A stretch of 64,000 bases of DNA from positions 102,740,020-102,804,019 of the forward strand of contig OX235272.1 of the NCBI GenBank assembly GCA_944472155.2. The letters run 5' to 3'. A model generated the notes under the pieces. The model worked only from the letters and a program-made list of their open reading frames with translations. It was not told where the DNA came from and did no database searches. Source of the DNA: Trichobilharzia szidati (lineage: Eukaryota; Platyhelminthes; Trematoda; Strigeidida; Schistosomatidae). Shown in pieces: positions 12,116 to 23,734 of the stretch (position 1 is the stretch's first letter; each line of letters starts with the position of its first letter). The position numbers and the translations under genes are program-made.

Positions 12116-12770
12116 TATCTGACTAATCTTATTCTTTCTTTGCTTATCTTCTTACCTTTAGTAATATTGATTTATGCACACAATATTTCGCCTGCTTCAC
12201 TGTGTACAAAAAACTTCTCCTGTTACAGATAATATTTAGATAATAAACCTTTTGTTCCAGTGTTAACCCATGAGAAGAATCACCTCACCTTGCAACTTAG
12301 TGTCATTCAACAAATAAAATGATAAGATTACTTATGACTAATCATCAGAGATTATAAATTTGGATTTCTTGAGGAAAAATAAAGATAGCTACATTAATGA
12401 ATTTTAGGAGCGGAAGCAATTGGGAGATTTCGGAGAGGACAAGTTCTGATTAATCGTGAATGACAGTTATAACCATGGCACAGATAATGTTTGAAATATA
12501 TTTTTTATCAGGTGTAAATGACACTTTTGGTATTCGCGACTACAGTAAGTTCTTATGTCTTATTATACATTTTTGGCAAACAAAAAGTTTTTATTCAGTG
12601 AAGAAATATATCTTCTTTTCAACGACTTCATTTTTAAGCTGTACAGTCGTATTTATATTATGGGAAAAGGTACTAATTGGCACTAGAAGCTGCTCACTAG
12701 TCAGTATAATACATATAAAAAGAATAAAGATATTTTGAACAAAGAGAGGAGAAACATTGGCACAGAATAA
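12116..12770. other. No recognisable gene
   Basis: AT-rich sequence with only chance-length frames (a 92-codon frame at 12460-12738 has no motif). Parts near 12590-12690 resemble PLE flank sequence (AACGACTTCATTTTTAAGCTGTACAG). Confidence 0.4.
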
Positions 12771-12774
12771 TCTG

Positions 12775-13400
12775 AATCCATTTTATTTCGTCGGTTCTCA
12801 TCAGCTGCGTACAACCTGAATTCTTTAGTAAAATAAGAGTAAAAAGTGTACAATTTTCACAAACTTTTGTCCATTATCAAGCATATTGTCAGAGAGTCAT
12901 AGTAAAATAAGGGGTTGCGATTTACAAGGTGTCATAAGTGTTATGACAGATATATATCTTGTTAGGGAGAAGTTTCTTGAAAGGGAATTAATTAACAGTT
13001 GTGTTGTTGGGGTGATAACAATTGAAGAGCTTAAACAATTCGGTCCCTTTAACCGGAGGCTCCTTGGTACATGTTCGCAGAATCTGACGTAGGCCCTTCT
13101 CTCTGTTCTTCAAATGTAACTACTTCCGCAGATACATGTCAGTTGGTGTACACAGTTGGAGGTAACATGTGAGGGGTACTTGTCAATCTTTGACTGCACC
13201 AGTGAGGAGGTTGTTCGGGATAGAGAGACTAATAACGCTGCAGGATACGTCCTAGACATGGCTGCGCTTAATCTTTTATTTACCATTCTCATAGTGTCAT
13301 CGCCCTTGTAGTCGAGTTTGATGAAAATAGGCTTCTTACTGACTGTAGCTGTTCATATACTTATTCAAATAGTCGTGTCGAGCTGATTACAGTAAACGTT
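12775..13400 (-). mobile_element. Penelope-like element, linker and GIY-YIG fragment
   Basis: Minus-strand translation near 13330-13110 gives RMVNKRLSAAMSRTYPAA... and CVHQLTCICGSSYI, the linker and the start of the nuclease domain. A decayed C-terminal part continues to about 12890. The element ends near 12783-12805 in a motif (minus: CTGATGAGAACCGACGAAAT) also found at 42.68 and 56.53 kb. Confidence 0.6.
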
Positions 13401-13429
13401 GTAAGCGTGTAAATGTATAACTGAACACT

Positions 13430-13667
13430 ACCACCAGGTTTGGTTGATGAAAGGTGAGCAAAGGACGGCGAAGTCTTTCTGGAGCTAATTAACTCACTCC
13501 CCACGTGAATTATCCTACAAAGTTATCTAAAGGACCAAATCCAACAACTCCAAATGCTTACACTTTCTCCACTTATGCAGAGCGGAAAGCTCTAGTTATC
13601 CATGGACAAATACCTAAATTATGTGTTCAAAAACGTTTTGTTAAACCCCTTTATTTACCTTGGTCAA
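13430..13667 (+). mobile_element. Penelope-like element C-terminus, in opposite orientation to its neighbour
   Basis: The plus strand gives IPKLCVQKRFVKPLYLPW at about 13610-13665, the conserved end of the PLE protein. The preceding bases carry a shortened C-terminal region. It stops abruptly where gag-like sequence begins. Confidence 0.65.
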
Positions 13668-14060
13668 AAAGTCTTTATCTTTAGAGATGACGGCTTTAAC
13701 ATAGACAGACTCTCTGAAATCGCCGACTGCATGTTTGACAAATCAACCCCTCAAATCGTCACTTCCACCAACCAAATACGGGATACTCGAGAACGCATAC
13801 AGACTTTAGAATATAAAGTCAATTCCTTACGGTGCCAGTTAGCAAAACTAACAACACACACCCACATGCGACCGAGCCGCTCTAGAAGCTCATCCTTCCA
13901 CATATTTTCTATCATAATTATCAGTTCTGTTATTCTTACTGCATTCATTACTTGTGTTGCTAACTGTTCATCTATTTTTCATAACTATAGACTAAATCGC
14001 ATATTTTCAATCTTGACGAATTCACATTTTTCTGTACCACACCACCACTATACATAACGC
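13668..14060 (+). mobile_element. Gypsy-like gag fragment fused to a PLE end
   Basis: The frame from about 13680 reads DDGFNIDRLSEIADCMFDKSTPQI. It resembles the gag region of Ty3/gypsy elements in which ...INIDRLGEIADRMYEK... follows the capsid helices, and the minus-strand copy at 20.14-20.8 kb carries the same peptide with more of the preceding capsid. It continues to a hydrophobic segment and stop near 14055. The PLE and gag coding parts abut directly. Confidence 0.55.
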
Positions 14061-14094
14061 GCACAGCTGATATTTTTGAAGAATAAAATGTTTT

Positions 14095-14250
14095 TCAAGA
14101 GTTGGTTTGTAAGGATTAGATTTGTTTATGCAAGTTTGACCACAGATTGATATCAGTTAGAGAGCCAATTATAATCCACTGGGAGTACTGGAAAGCTGTT
14201 TTGTCAGCCTAGTTTGGGAATCATCGGGAATACGCACCCAATATAATTGT
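14095..14250 (-). repeat. tRNA-derived SINE, partial
   Basis: Only the 3' half on the minus strand is present: the hammerhead-like segment (GATTCCCAAACTAGGCTGACAAAAC) and the end ATCAATCTGTGGTCAAACTTGC. The tRNA-like part is missing. Confidence 0.6.
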
Positions 14251-14825
14251 CAAAATTTCACATGACAACTGAGAATGGGTGGGTGGGTCACATAACTCAG
14301 CTAGAACACAGCTGCTGGTTTATATCCCAATGAAACTCAAGATTTCCATTTCGCCTTCAATCACTATGCATTGCATGAATATCATTATAAGGCTGAAAGT
14401 AACACCTAAGCCTTGTACCTCACAGGAAAAGACCGTCTAGTTTAGCAAAACAACAATCAACTGCTTTGAAAATCATGGTGACGGAAATTTCATTTCAAAA
14501 TGAAGGTTTCTTTAATTACAGCTATTTCAGATATTCTGAAAAATAATAATAATATCACAGCTCAGAATGAAATGATATGAGAATGTATTGAAGAGTCCAT
14601 TTTGACAAATGAAAATCACCTGAAGCCTTATCCTTGGCATTTAGCAGTTTAATCGATTTGTTAACAATGATTCACCGAATCGTTCGATAACATTTTTTCT
14701 ATTTGTCCTAAATGAACAGTCCTGGAAGTGTGTTCCTTGTATGCTTCATTCTGTATCTATGTAAGTTAACATTGGGCAGTAAATCCAGCAGTCTCTTCAC
14801 TGAATTATCAACATTTTCAAGTATT
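14251..14825. other. No recognisable gene
   Basis: AT-rich spacer between SINE fragments. I see no motif-bearing frame or structured repeat. Confidence 0.4.
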
Positions 14826-15130
14826 GGTTTTGCATGGATTTAGTTAAATTTATTGGAGTATTTCATCATGAACTGACATCAATTAGAGAACCATTGGAAA
14901 ACCATCGGGGAGTAATGGACAGCCAGCTGTTTCGTCCCAGTTTGAGAATCTTCAACAGTATGCGCCACACCGGAACAAATGGGGACGGAGAATAAGAATG
15001 TTTTTACGAGTTTGACCACGGATTGATATCAGTTAGAGAACCATTGAAAACCTGCAATGGAGTACTGGATAGCTGTTTCCTCCTAGTTTGGGAATCATCG
15101 TCGGCAGTACGCACCCACCACAGGTTTGGA
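14826..15130 (-). repeat. Two partial tRNA-derived SINEs in tandem
   Basis: Two 3' fragments of the hammerhead-bearing SINE follow each other at 14826-14975 and 15000-15130, both on the minus strand. Each has the AGTTAGAGAACCATTG and GTTTGGGAATC blocks and each lacks the tRNA-like head. Confidence 0.6.
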
Positions 15131-16035
15131 TGCGCTTATTGAAACTAATTCATTTACACATGTTATATGTTTACAGAAACTAATTTTACGTATGCTTCAT
15201 TTCTCTAACAATACATCTTTTCAAGTTCTTACTTGTGCTTCTTAATACAACGTTGTTCATCTTTGACCGTGTACAGCGTTAGCACATCATGGAACGTGAA
15301 AACGTTGATGTGTTAAAGCATCATAATCACAAGCATAGTAAATACTTTAAAAACATACCTCACTGATTATCTTCGAATCGATATTTTCTGTTAAAAATAT
15401 CTTGCTTCTAGACTGTTTGTAAAATACCATTGGAAACCATACCTAATTTACTTCACAGAACAAGAGTAAAAATGTGCTTTCATCCAAGTTTGTAAAAACA
15501 CCTTATGAACTTGAAACACACAAACTCCTTCTAAGAAATCCTTCAAACTGTTATCGAAAAGATTGTCTCAAACCACACCACAAAGGTTAGATCTGCCTAC
15601 TGATCAAGTACTAATGATTTTCAAGTTCCTACTTGATTAATGGGTGTCCAAAGAAATGCATAGAACACCAGAAAAGTCTACTTTTTTTAGAAAATCCTTC
15701 TGTTCTTACATCCTTAGATTATTTTCTCATGTTTAATGTTTGTTTACAAATTATCATTCTTTGCTTTGTTATTCAATACTGTTTTACTTTTGACAGGAAA
15801 TAACAGGAATGTCTTGATTCTTTCTCTTGACTTATTTTTGTCAGTACATAATTGTGTAAATGTTTACGTTTAGAAAACAAAGTTTAGTTCGCTCTCCAAA
15901 TGTCTTTCCTCTATCTTTTTGTATAATAGTGATGTTGAAAGCTATTCTGTCATCGATTCTACAAGGTTGTATAAGGAAAACAGGAAGGAGTGAATATTTC
16001 AACAACAAAAATAAATTGCCAAGGGTTGATTTTTT
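15131..16035. other. Mostly unrecognised, with one dispersed repeat
   Basis: Positions 15215-15310 resemble, in inverse orientation, 19660-19760 and 21150-21250 (AGCACAAGTGAAAACTT, GCTGTACATTGTCA). The rest is AT-rich without a supported gene. Confidence 0.4.
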
Positions 16036-16310
16036 TTTTCAAATTCGCTCACAGTTAGAGAACCACTGGAAAACCAGCACTGGAGTACTGGATAGCCAGC
16101 TGTTTCGTCAGCCTAGTTTGAGTTTCAGTATGCACCCACTGACAGGATTCTAACCCAGAACCTTGCGGTTACAAGGCAAACTAGTATATCATTCAACCAG
16201 TGGGACCCGACTATTCAGTGACTAGCGTATGAATTCTAACTTCTACGAATTCATGATTTTAGCGCGATCACCACCCAATGTAATCTGTGGGAGTAGGAAT
16301 GGATTTCTCA
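16036..16310 (-). repeat. tRNA-derived SINE, left half of an inverted pair
   Basis: The minus-strand copy has a hammerhead-like region and a tRNA-like region with B box GGTTAGAATCC. Its outer end (ACTTCTACGAATTCATGATTTTAGCGCG, beginning ~16231) meets the neighbouring plus-strand copy in a near-perfect inverted repeat. Confidence 0.7.
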
Positions 16311-16314
16311 TCGA

Positions 16315-16615
16315 TGACAGTGGGTGGTGATCGCGCTAAAATCACGAATTCGTAGAAGTTGGAATTCATGGGCTAGCTACTGAGAACTCCTGTCCCAGTA
16401 GCTTGAATGGTCCATGAACCTGTCTTGTAACCGGAAGGTCCCAAGTTCGAACCCTTATGTACGTGTGCGTACTGCCGATGAGTCCCAAACTAGGCTGACG
16501 AAACAACTATCCTGCCCTGTGGCTGGTTTTCAATGGTTCTCTAACTAATATTAATCCATAGTCCGATTTGAAAACAAGTCAGATACCTACAAATCAACTC
16601 TTGAAAATCTAGTAT
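16315..16615 (+). repeat. tRNA-derived SINE, right half of an inverted pair
   Basis: The plus-strand copy starts with GGTGGTGATCGCGCTAAAATCACGAATTCG (mirror of the left copy). It has a tRNA-like region with B box AGTTCGAACCC, then CCGATGAGTCCCAAACTAGG and GACGAAAC, a hammerhead-like core with a C in place of U4. It ends in ATTAATCCATAGTCCGATTTG. Confidence 0.7.
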
Positions 16616-16995
16616 GACACTGAGACACTTTACAACCGGAACCTCAATTCGAGTAATGTAATGTTTAGAACAGATGCTCACTTAGACGATCACCAGATGA
16701 CAGGGTTTGCATGATTCAGTTTAACAAGAGATTATTAGTATTCTGCTCATCAGAATATGTGCTAGACATTAGTCTTCAAAAGCATTGGTACGTGTAATCG
16801 TGAGTACAGTTCACTATTTACTGGGAAAGTAACCCACTTCACTGGCTTCTTCAGTACTATGGAAGACAAAATAAAGGTCAGGAAGTATTGGGAACTTTTG
16901 AAAACTGTAATTACTGCTGGAAAAGAAAAAGAAATGAACAGCTAACCTCCATCGAAATAAAAAATTCCAATAAAGTTATATTTTGCTTGAACACA
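16616..16995. other. No recognisable gene
   Basis: Spacer without a supported frame. It contains an A-rich patch near 16920-16960. Confidence 0.35.
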
Positions 16996-16997
16996 AG

Positions 16998-17512
16998 TTG
17001 GTCACTAGTGAAGTGTGTCTAGTCTATCATTCAAGTTTGTAGAGTCGCAAATACACCTTGCTGACGAGTGCTAACCAGCACGAAACCAAGGTCTTCCAAG
17101 GCTTCCTGCCGATTGCCTCCAACCATCTAATATCAACAATTCAAAGTGCACTGTGATGGCGAGCCACGTGGTGGCCACATTGAAAACTTGACTGACAGAA
17201 TTCAGTGTGAAACAAAGATAGGACCAGATCCACCACACTAGTCACTAGCTAGTGTCCAGTAAAAGTATCCAATAGAGTCCTCCAGGAAGCCAATCACTAG
17301 CCCGAATAACTAGCTCAGTGGTGACGTCTGTGACTGTAGAAGGCACTGGGTGGTGACGCTGGTTCGAATCTCAGAAGGAACAAAAGTTCCTTCAAGGCGG
17401 TTGCAGATACACCTTGGTGACTGGTCAGTGCCAACTGGCATGAAACTTAGGTCCTGACAAGGCTTCCTGTGACCAACTGCCTCCAACCATCTAATATCAA
17501 AGTTATATTTCA
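16998..17512 (+). repeat. tRNA-derived SINE of a third family with an inverted-repeat module
   Basis: From 17296 a tRNA-like head (TAGCTCAGTGGTGACGTCTGTGACTG, B box GGTTCGAATCTC) is followed by a body ending in CCAACTGCCTCCAACCATCTAATATC. Upstream, 17003-17265 begins CACTAGTGAAGTGTGTCTAG and ends with an inverted counterpart closing in CACTAGCTAGTG, and contains another copy of the SINE 3' body. The same composite arrangement occurs at 50.99-51.44 kb and in part at 32.14-32.49 kb. Confidence 0.6.
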
Positions 17513-18115
17513 CAGAACAAGTAAACCACTGACGAATAAAAACAAAAAAACAACACATTTACCACTAAAACTATGTATTCTAGCAATTATAACATATAAT
17601 CAAGTAACAAATACAATGTTTTGATATTCATATATAATCCTTTAAATAACTTGTCATGATTAAGAATTCCAGACAAGTTATCGATCGTGAAAATGAAAAA
17701 AAATAACTATTCACTTCCGTTATCTCATGTCTACGATATAAATGCCATTGTGAAAGTTTATCGTGTTATGCTGCATATTTCTTGATAAAAAATTTGATAT
17801 TCCAGAGGTGTTCAGACATTCGATGATGTTATAAATGAATCATCATTACAAACATCTTATTGTGGCGATGAAATACACCTAACGAAAATTAATTCGAAAT
17901 TCACAGAGTGAAATTTTTAAGAAATATACATTTGTGCGGTCTCTCTAGCGCGCTTTTCGACTACTACCTTACATTTACATAGTTGCCTAAAACTCTTATT
18001 TTTGTGGAATATCTTGCTAAAAAGTTGCAAAAACTATTGCAATTATTTGCCTTTGAAACACTGAATCTTTGGATATAAACTTTGTTGTTGGATAATACCT
18101 ATAACTATCTATTTG
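17513..18115. other. No recognisable gene
   Basis: AT-rich DNA immediately before the RTE copy. No supported coding frame. Confidence 0.35.
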
Positions 18116-18117
18116 CC

Positions 18118-19480
18118 ACTCTGTGCGCGGAATTATGCTCCTGTCCATCCCAAGCAAAATACTAAGCCGCATCATCCTGGAGAGAATCAAACATGCTCTG
18201 GACGAGAAACTTCGACCGGAACAGGCTGGATTCAGGAGAAACAAGTCATGCATTGATCAGATCGCCACATTACTGGTCATTAGTGAACAAAGCTTGGAAT
18301 GGCAGTCACCTCTCTATCTCAACTTCATCGACTTTGAAAAAGCCTTTGACAGCGTCGATCGAGAGGTGATTTGGAAACTACTTCGCTACTATGGGGTGCC
18401 ACCGACAATTATACACCTCATCCAACAGCTGAAGGAAAATGCTGCATGCCAAGTAATCCACAACGGGAAACTTATGGAACCCTTCGAAGTGGGGACAGGA
18501 GTAAGACAAGGCTGCCTACTGTCGCCAATGATTTTCCTGATTGCAGTAGACTGGATAATGCGATAAACAGCGGACAGCGAAGAAACAGGCATAAAATGGA
18601 CTCACACAAAATACTTGGAGGATCTGGACTTCGCCGTTGAAATATATCTGATTTCCCACAAAGTGGAAGATATGTAAGTGAAAAGCACCAAGTTAGCAGA
18701 AGAAGCATCAAAGATAGGACTTCAGGTGAACATAGAGAAAACAGAGGTAGGTGATGAAGATTCCTGGGCAACACCACCAACAGCAACAACAACAACAGAC
18801 AACAATCAGCATAAATGGAAGGAACCCGAAAGAAACAACCTCTTTTACCTACCTGGGAAGCATCGTTTCAACTACAGGCGAACGGAACTGACGGGGATAT
18901 CAAAGCAAGAATCGGAAAAGCAAGATAAGCTTTCATTACTCTCAAGTCTGTGTGGAGGTCAACAGCACTCAGCATCAAAAATAAGGTCCGGATTTTCAAC
19001 TCCAATGTGAAGTCAGTGCTACTTTACGGATCAGAGACTTGGCGCGTCATAAAGAGCATCTCAAACAAACTACAGACCTTCATCAACAGCTGTCTTCGCT
19101 CAATACTCAAGACCAGATGGCCAAAAAAGATCAGCAATAGGGGTCTGTGGGAGCAAACCAACCAGAAACCGATTGTGAAACAAATAGGCAGGAAGAAATG
19201 GAGATGGATTGGCCATACTCTGAGGAAACCATCAAGTGACATCACTAGACAAGCCATTGCTCGAGTGGAACCCGAAAGGGAAGCGTCGAGTTGGTCGTCA
19301 GTGCAAGGGTGACTTGGAGGAGATCATGTTAAGAGCAGATGAAAGCATGTGGGCAGACTTGGAGCCAGGTGAAGACTCTAGCAGAGAACCGAACGCAATG
19401 GAGACGCACGGCTGAAGCCCTATGTTTCTCTAGGAATTAAAGGAAATAATAATAACAATATAATAATAATACATTCGTGC
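18118..19480 (+). mobile_element. RTE-like non-LTR retrotransposon, 3' half, RT inactivated
   Basis: The frame at 18123-18566 begins in the RT fingers (SIPSKILSRIILERIKHALDE), includes the LYLNFIDFEKAFDSVDRE motif (first catalytic Asp) and TGVRQGCLLSPMIFLIAVDW. The FADD box near 18620 reads FAVE, so both catalytic aspartates of that motif are lost. Stops and frameshifts follow. Later parts give [11 protein letters not shown] and [22 protein letters not shown], the C-terminal region of RTE-type proteins. The copy ends at a short ATAATAATAAC tail, typical of RTE 3' ends. The apurinic endonuclease half is missing. Confidence 0.88.
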
Positions 19481-19519
19481 ACCCAGAGTTAGACAAAAAT
19501 TGATATCTTTGATTGAACA

Positions 19520-19575
19520 CGAAGCCTAGAACCAAGTCTTCCTGCCGATTGCCTCCAACCATCTAAACATTGATA
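19520..19575 (+). repeat. 3' end fragment of the third SINE family
   Basis: The block CTTCCTGCCGATTGCCTCCAACCATCTAA is the shared 3' body of the SINE at 17.0-17.5 kb. Confidence 0.5.
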
Positions 19576-19764
19576 TCACCTAACTAGTAGTGCTAAATAA
19601 TGACAGAAGAGGCATAATTGGATATTAAATTTGATTCCAATTATAATACTATACTACATTTACGTTCCCATGTTCTACGATGTAATAACGCTGTACATGA
19701 TCAAATATGAACAAAGTTGTATGGAGAAGCACAAGTAAAACTTCAAAAGATGTATTTCTGGTGA

Positions 19765-20045
19765 GAGCTGTCTGCAGGCCAAAATTGTAGACAGCAGTTT
19801 ACATCAATGTTACGTGCGGAATCGGAGTCATGAGAAAAAAAACACAATAACAAAGCTTAACCTTGAGGAACTCACCAACCAATCACGGCAGACTTAACGT
19901 GTGCAAATACGATTCACAGATATATGGCTTAACTTTCTAAGAAACGGTCACAAACAGTACAGAATAACCTTCAGCAGGAAAACAACTAATCAGAAGAGGT
20001 TGCTTCTCCACTAACAATAACGCTAATAATAATGCACATAAAAGT
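19765..20045 (+). repeat. Dispersed repeat, possibly an LTR remnant
   Basis: This stretch is matched in inverse orientation at 32.79-33.08 kb, with shared blocks such as GAGAGCTGTCTGC, CAACCAATCACGGCAG and GCAGGAAAACAACTAATCAGAAGA. It sits next to a gypsy-like gag remnant, which makes an LTR origin plausible, but I did not identify both LTR ends. Confidence 0.4.
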
Positions 20046-20049
20046 CTAT

Positions 20050-20830
20050 AAATACCTCTTGAAATATCAGCTATTCGTGTAATGCATAGTGGTGGTGTGA
20101 TAGAGAAAAATATGAATTCGTCAAGATGGAAAATATGCGATTTAATCCATACAGTTATGAAATACAGATGGACGGTTAATAATACAAGTAATCAGTGCGG
20201 TAAGAATAATAGAACTGTTAATTATGATAGGAGATATGTGGAGGGATGAGCTTCTAGTGTAGCTCGGTTGCATGTGGGTGTGTGTTGTTAGTTCCGCTAA
20301 CTGGCACCTTAAGGAATTGACTTGAAGTTCTAAGGTGTGTATTCGGTATTTAGTTGGCGGAAGTGACGATTTGAGGTGTTGATTTCTCATACATGCGATC
20401 GGCGATTTCACCGAGTCTGTCTATGTTAATGTCATCATCTCCAAATGCAAGGACTTGTTGAATGTTAGCAGGTAGTCATCGTATCCAGATTTGATAAAAG
20501 AGTTGTTTATCAATTTCATACTAGCTGCGAGGCTTCGCATGTACCTCTTGAGTTGTGATGGCTGTTTTATCGCCTAACTTGACATTACTTGGCAAGTGGT
20601 CTAGTGTCTGCCTATCGGAAAGTGATGTGCATCATAGTGCATCTTCTCTCAATTTATCGTAAAGGGATTCAGTGATGGTATGAACGGTGTATTCGCGTGC
20701 TTTCTCGGTGACTTTGTCCGGTAATACAGTACTGAAAATGCCGAATTTAGCATTCTGCGAAGAGAACTAATTGGCAGTGAAATAATAATGTTCCAGTCGA
20801 TTCAACCAAAGGTGGGTGTCTCTGGGTTTA
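20050..20830 (-). mobile_element. Gypsy-like gag remnant
   Basis: Minus-strand reading from about 20790 gives NRLEHYYFTAN, AKFGIFSTVLPDKVTEKAREYTVHTITESLYDKL, CTSLSDRQTLDHLP and then NIQQVLAFGDDDINIDRLGEIADRMYEK, which is capsid-like order for Ty3/gypsy gag. Several stops interrupt it. A 90-codon frame (20411-20142) covers the last part and resembles the plus-strand piece at 13.7-14.0 kb. No protease or RT is nearby. Confidence 0.65.
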
Positions 20831-21740
20831 CAAACTGGTACAGTGATAGTAATAGTACTAACGGATCCCGACTCACAATTATCAGAGTCGATGGAAGACA
20901 TATTACAACTCATGAAAATGTGGTTTCAAAATAACGAAACAGCAAAATGTTACAAGACGAATATATCGAAAGATGATTATCATGAAAAGAATGCAGATTA
21001 CGCGTTGAGAAGATACAACCAAATGAGTTCAAAATGTGTAATCTGAATAAATCCACGAGATTTAGAATGCTAATAATCCGTTGAGTGTTTCGATACGTTG
21101 GGTTCACCAATTTGTAGTGTGCTTATTATGATTCCTATTATGATACTATAATACATCCACGTTTTGACGTCCTACGATGTGCTAACTCTGTACATTGTCA
21201 GAGACGAATAACATTGTATTAAGAAGCACAAGTGAAAACTTGAGAAGATGTATTGTTAACGATATCAAATTCTGGAAGACGTGAAACGAAGGAAAAGTTA
21301 CATAACCGCGTAAAATATGTATACATATATAATGGAGAAGATTTCTAGCTCAGGTGGGTGATATCAAATTAGATGTGTTCTCTGAGGACCTTGTTAAGTG
21401 ACTTGAGACGCTTTCGTCGTCCCCCTTCTAGACAACATCGCTTCAGCGCAGGTTTTTGTATAAAATGAACCTCGTTTCAATTCTCCATGAATGAAGCAAT
21501 TGTGTTTCCCGTGAGTCGTTATTGACTGGCATCTCTATTGATCATTTTTATTGACTTGGAATTCGAACTTGCTTGTCGTGTGATTTACTTTTTATCAGCG
21601 GGCGGTAAATTTGGTCTACAGTAATGTGTGTTTGTTAATCACTGGCTGATTCACGCGAGTACCAGGACTCCAGAAATTCCCTGACAGTATTTTCAGTGTT
21701 TCCTCTACTTAAATTCTTTGCATTATCCTAATCAAATTCT
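20831..21740. other. No recognisable gene; one dispersed repeat
   Basis: Positions 21150-21250 repeat a block seen at 19660-19760. A 76-codon plus frame at 20816-21046 has no motif I recognise and is reported only as an unexplained frame. Confidence 0.35.
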
Positions 21741-21744
21741 TGTC

Positions 21745-21990
21745 CATAATTATCTATATGCATTGATATGAAAGAATATATATATCATGTCCTTTTACAG
21801 CTAATTTGTGTTCCTGGATTCTGATTCGAAGGGGACACCCACTTTGACCACCGATGTCATGTTTATTGCAGTTCATACTTGGAATTTATTTTGTAAATGG
21901 TATTGATTTTATCCTCTTTCTCTGTTGGATGGATCCTTTGGTTTGCACCATATCGAATGAAGTGATTGTGTCGGCTGGCTGGTTGGCTGT
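21745..21990 (-). mobile_element. Penelope-like element, GIY-YIG fragment
   Basis: On the minus strand IYKINSKYELQ, then HDIGGQSGCPLRIRIQEHKLAVKGH, matches the YIG-x-x-x-(R/G)-x-L-x-x-R-x-x-EH pattern of the nuclease, with a disrupted YIG. Flanks are too decayed to delimit. Confidence 0.5.
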
Positions 21991-21999
21991 CTTGTTTGC

Positions 22000-23050
22000 T
22001 ATATCAATTAGCAAAAGGTCTTAATCTTCCAGCTGTTATTTCAGAGATATTTTTTATATCTCAGCTCAGAGAACACAACGGACTAAATAAAATATTTCTA
22101 TAACAAACGGAAAGCAATGTTCAATGATACAGTGGTAAATATTCGACAAGCATATGCACAATTTGTTTCTGTAAGCTTATAACAAGCGTACATGAATTCG
22201 TTTTATAAGCGTACAGTTGTAGTTAATGTTGGGGAGCTACAGTACATAATGAATACACTGTGATTTATTTACCAGCGTTTATCGTTAGAAGGCAGGCTGA
22301 GCGTTTCTTTCCGCTGAAGACTCTTCACTTTGATTAATTTGCATGGTAGTTATTGATGGTGTTTCTAGCAAAGTTGGAATTTTGTACAAACTGTCGTTAA
22401 AGTCAAAACTTGAAGCACTGTGAATTAAACAACATACGAATAAGCTTAAGCATCTAATGCAAATATCATTTCAAAAAGCGCGTATATATCAATGGAAACT
22501 GACGGATTCACTTCAGTGAATTCGCTAATGAAGAGATGGTGACTAATTTAGTTGCTTATTTCTGACTGCATTAATATCCATTGAGGTCAGTAAGCTGAAT
22601 AACACTACTTTAACATAGACTCAGATGTAAGGAGTCAAGCATAGTGAAGTGCACTTTGGCCTATTTTTTTGTTTTTGTTGATGCTAACCAGTAAGGTGTA
22701 TTTTAAACCTTGATAATATTCATGTTCAATTAAAGATTCGAACTCGCTTCACTACGTGCTGAACTTACAGACGTTAATAGTTAACTACCTGTCTTTACTG
22801 TTGTATACGGATAATCATATGTGGAATGGCTCATAAGGACCTCAGTAACATGGAAGCGGAAGTAGTTAACGTGAACGCTTCTTTTGGTGGGTTTTAAAAA
22901 GAACTTGCAACTAATTGGACTGTTTTAGTGCTGCATTTGTTTTGTTATAAATAAAACCCTCTCTCAGGCTGCACCTAATCAGTTTTCAAGTCAAACTTTA
23001 AAATGAAAGGCTTAAAGAATCAGCTGTGTTGTCACTTGCTTGGTAATGGT
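22000..23050. other. No supported gene; tRNA-like fragment near 22.7 kb
   Basis: A weak tRNA-like B box (minus GAGTTCGAATC, near 22735-22750) suggests a decayed SINE. No other structure was seen. Confidence 0.3.
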
Positions 23051-23089
23051 AAAATCCAGAGCGCTCACTTCACTTCATTTTGAACTCGT

Positions 23090-23245
23090 TGACTTGATGT
23101 TCCAGTATCCCCCAGAGTTGCTGTTGCCCCCAGTGGGACTCGAATCTACCACTGGTCATTTCAAACATCAAAGCTTTATTTTCAAGGCTACTCAGCTAAA
23201 AGATCCACCTAGTGTACAACTGAAATTTTTCGGTATTGCTTCGAA
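23090..23245 (-). repeat. tRNA-derived SINE fragment, separate family
   Basis: The minus strand has a tRNA-like layout: TTTTAGCTGAGTAGCCTTG as A-box region and GTAGATTCGAGTCCCAC as B-box region. I saw no full-length copy in this window. Confidence 0.4.
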
Positions 23246-23409
23246 TTTTTCACTGATGTATTTCACTAAAACTAAATGATCTGTCTCTATTGAAGTATCG
23301 GCTTCTACTGCGGACGCTCCACTAATGTTTCGAGATTAAATGGGTGTTATTCGCCTCTATTGTTTTTGTTATCTTAAGGGGAACTTTTTTCACTAGAAGT
23401 TTAATCATT

Positions 23410-23715
23410 TTGCAACGGTAGAAGACGAGAGACTTGTTACATGAGTCTTTATTTGGAATTCGCTATCTCTATACAGAGAAATTATGTACACCATTTATCT
23501 TCAAATCATCATTTGCACAGATCTTCCGTATTGTGCTACTTCTGCCATTCCTTCATATTGTGTGTTCCTTTGTGTTCCTTTCACGTCTCTCCATAACGCT
23601 GTATCATTTGCCTTCTCTGAAATTAAATGTATTTCCCTGCTATTTAATATTTTTACGCCAATGAATGCCTCTTTATATACTACTGATAAATCTTACCACA
23701 GTAGTACAAGCCACA
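23410..23715 (+). repeat. ~300-bp dispersed repeat, copy 1
   Basis: The sequence from GAAGACGAGAGACTTG to ACTGATAAATCTTACCA is matched block by block at 36.38-36.69 kb (CACAGATCTTCC, GTTCCTTTCACGTCT, ATACTACTGATAAATCTTA). Open frames in both copies are pyrimidine-rich and not conserved as protein. Confidence 0.6.
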
Positions 23716-23734
23716 ATATCATCAAATTATTTCT

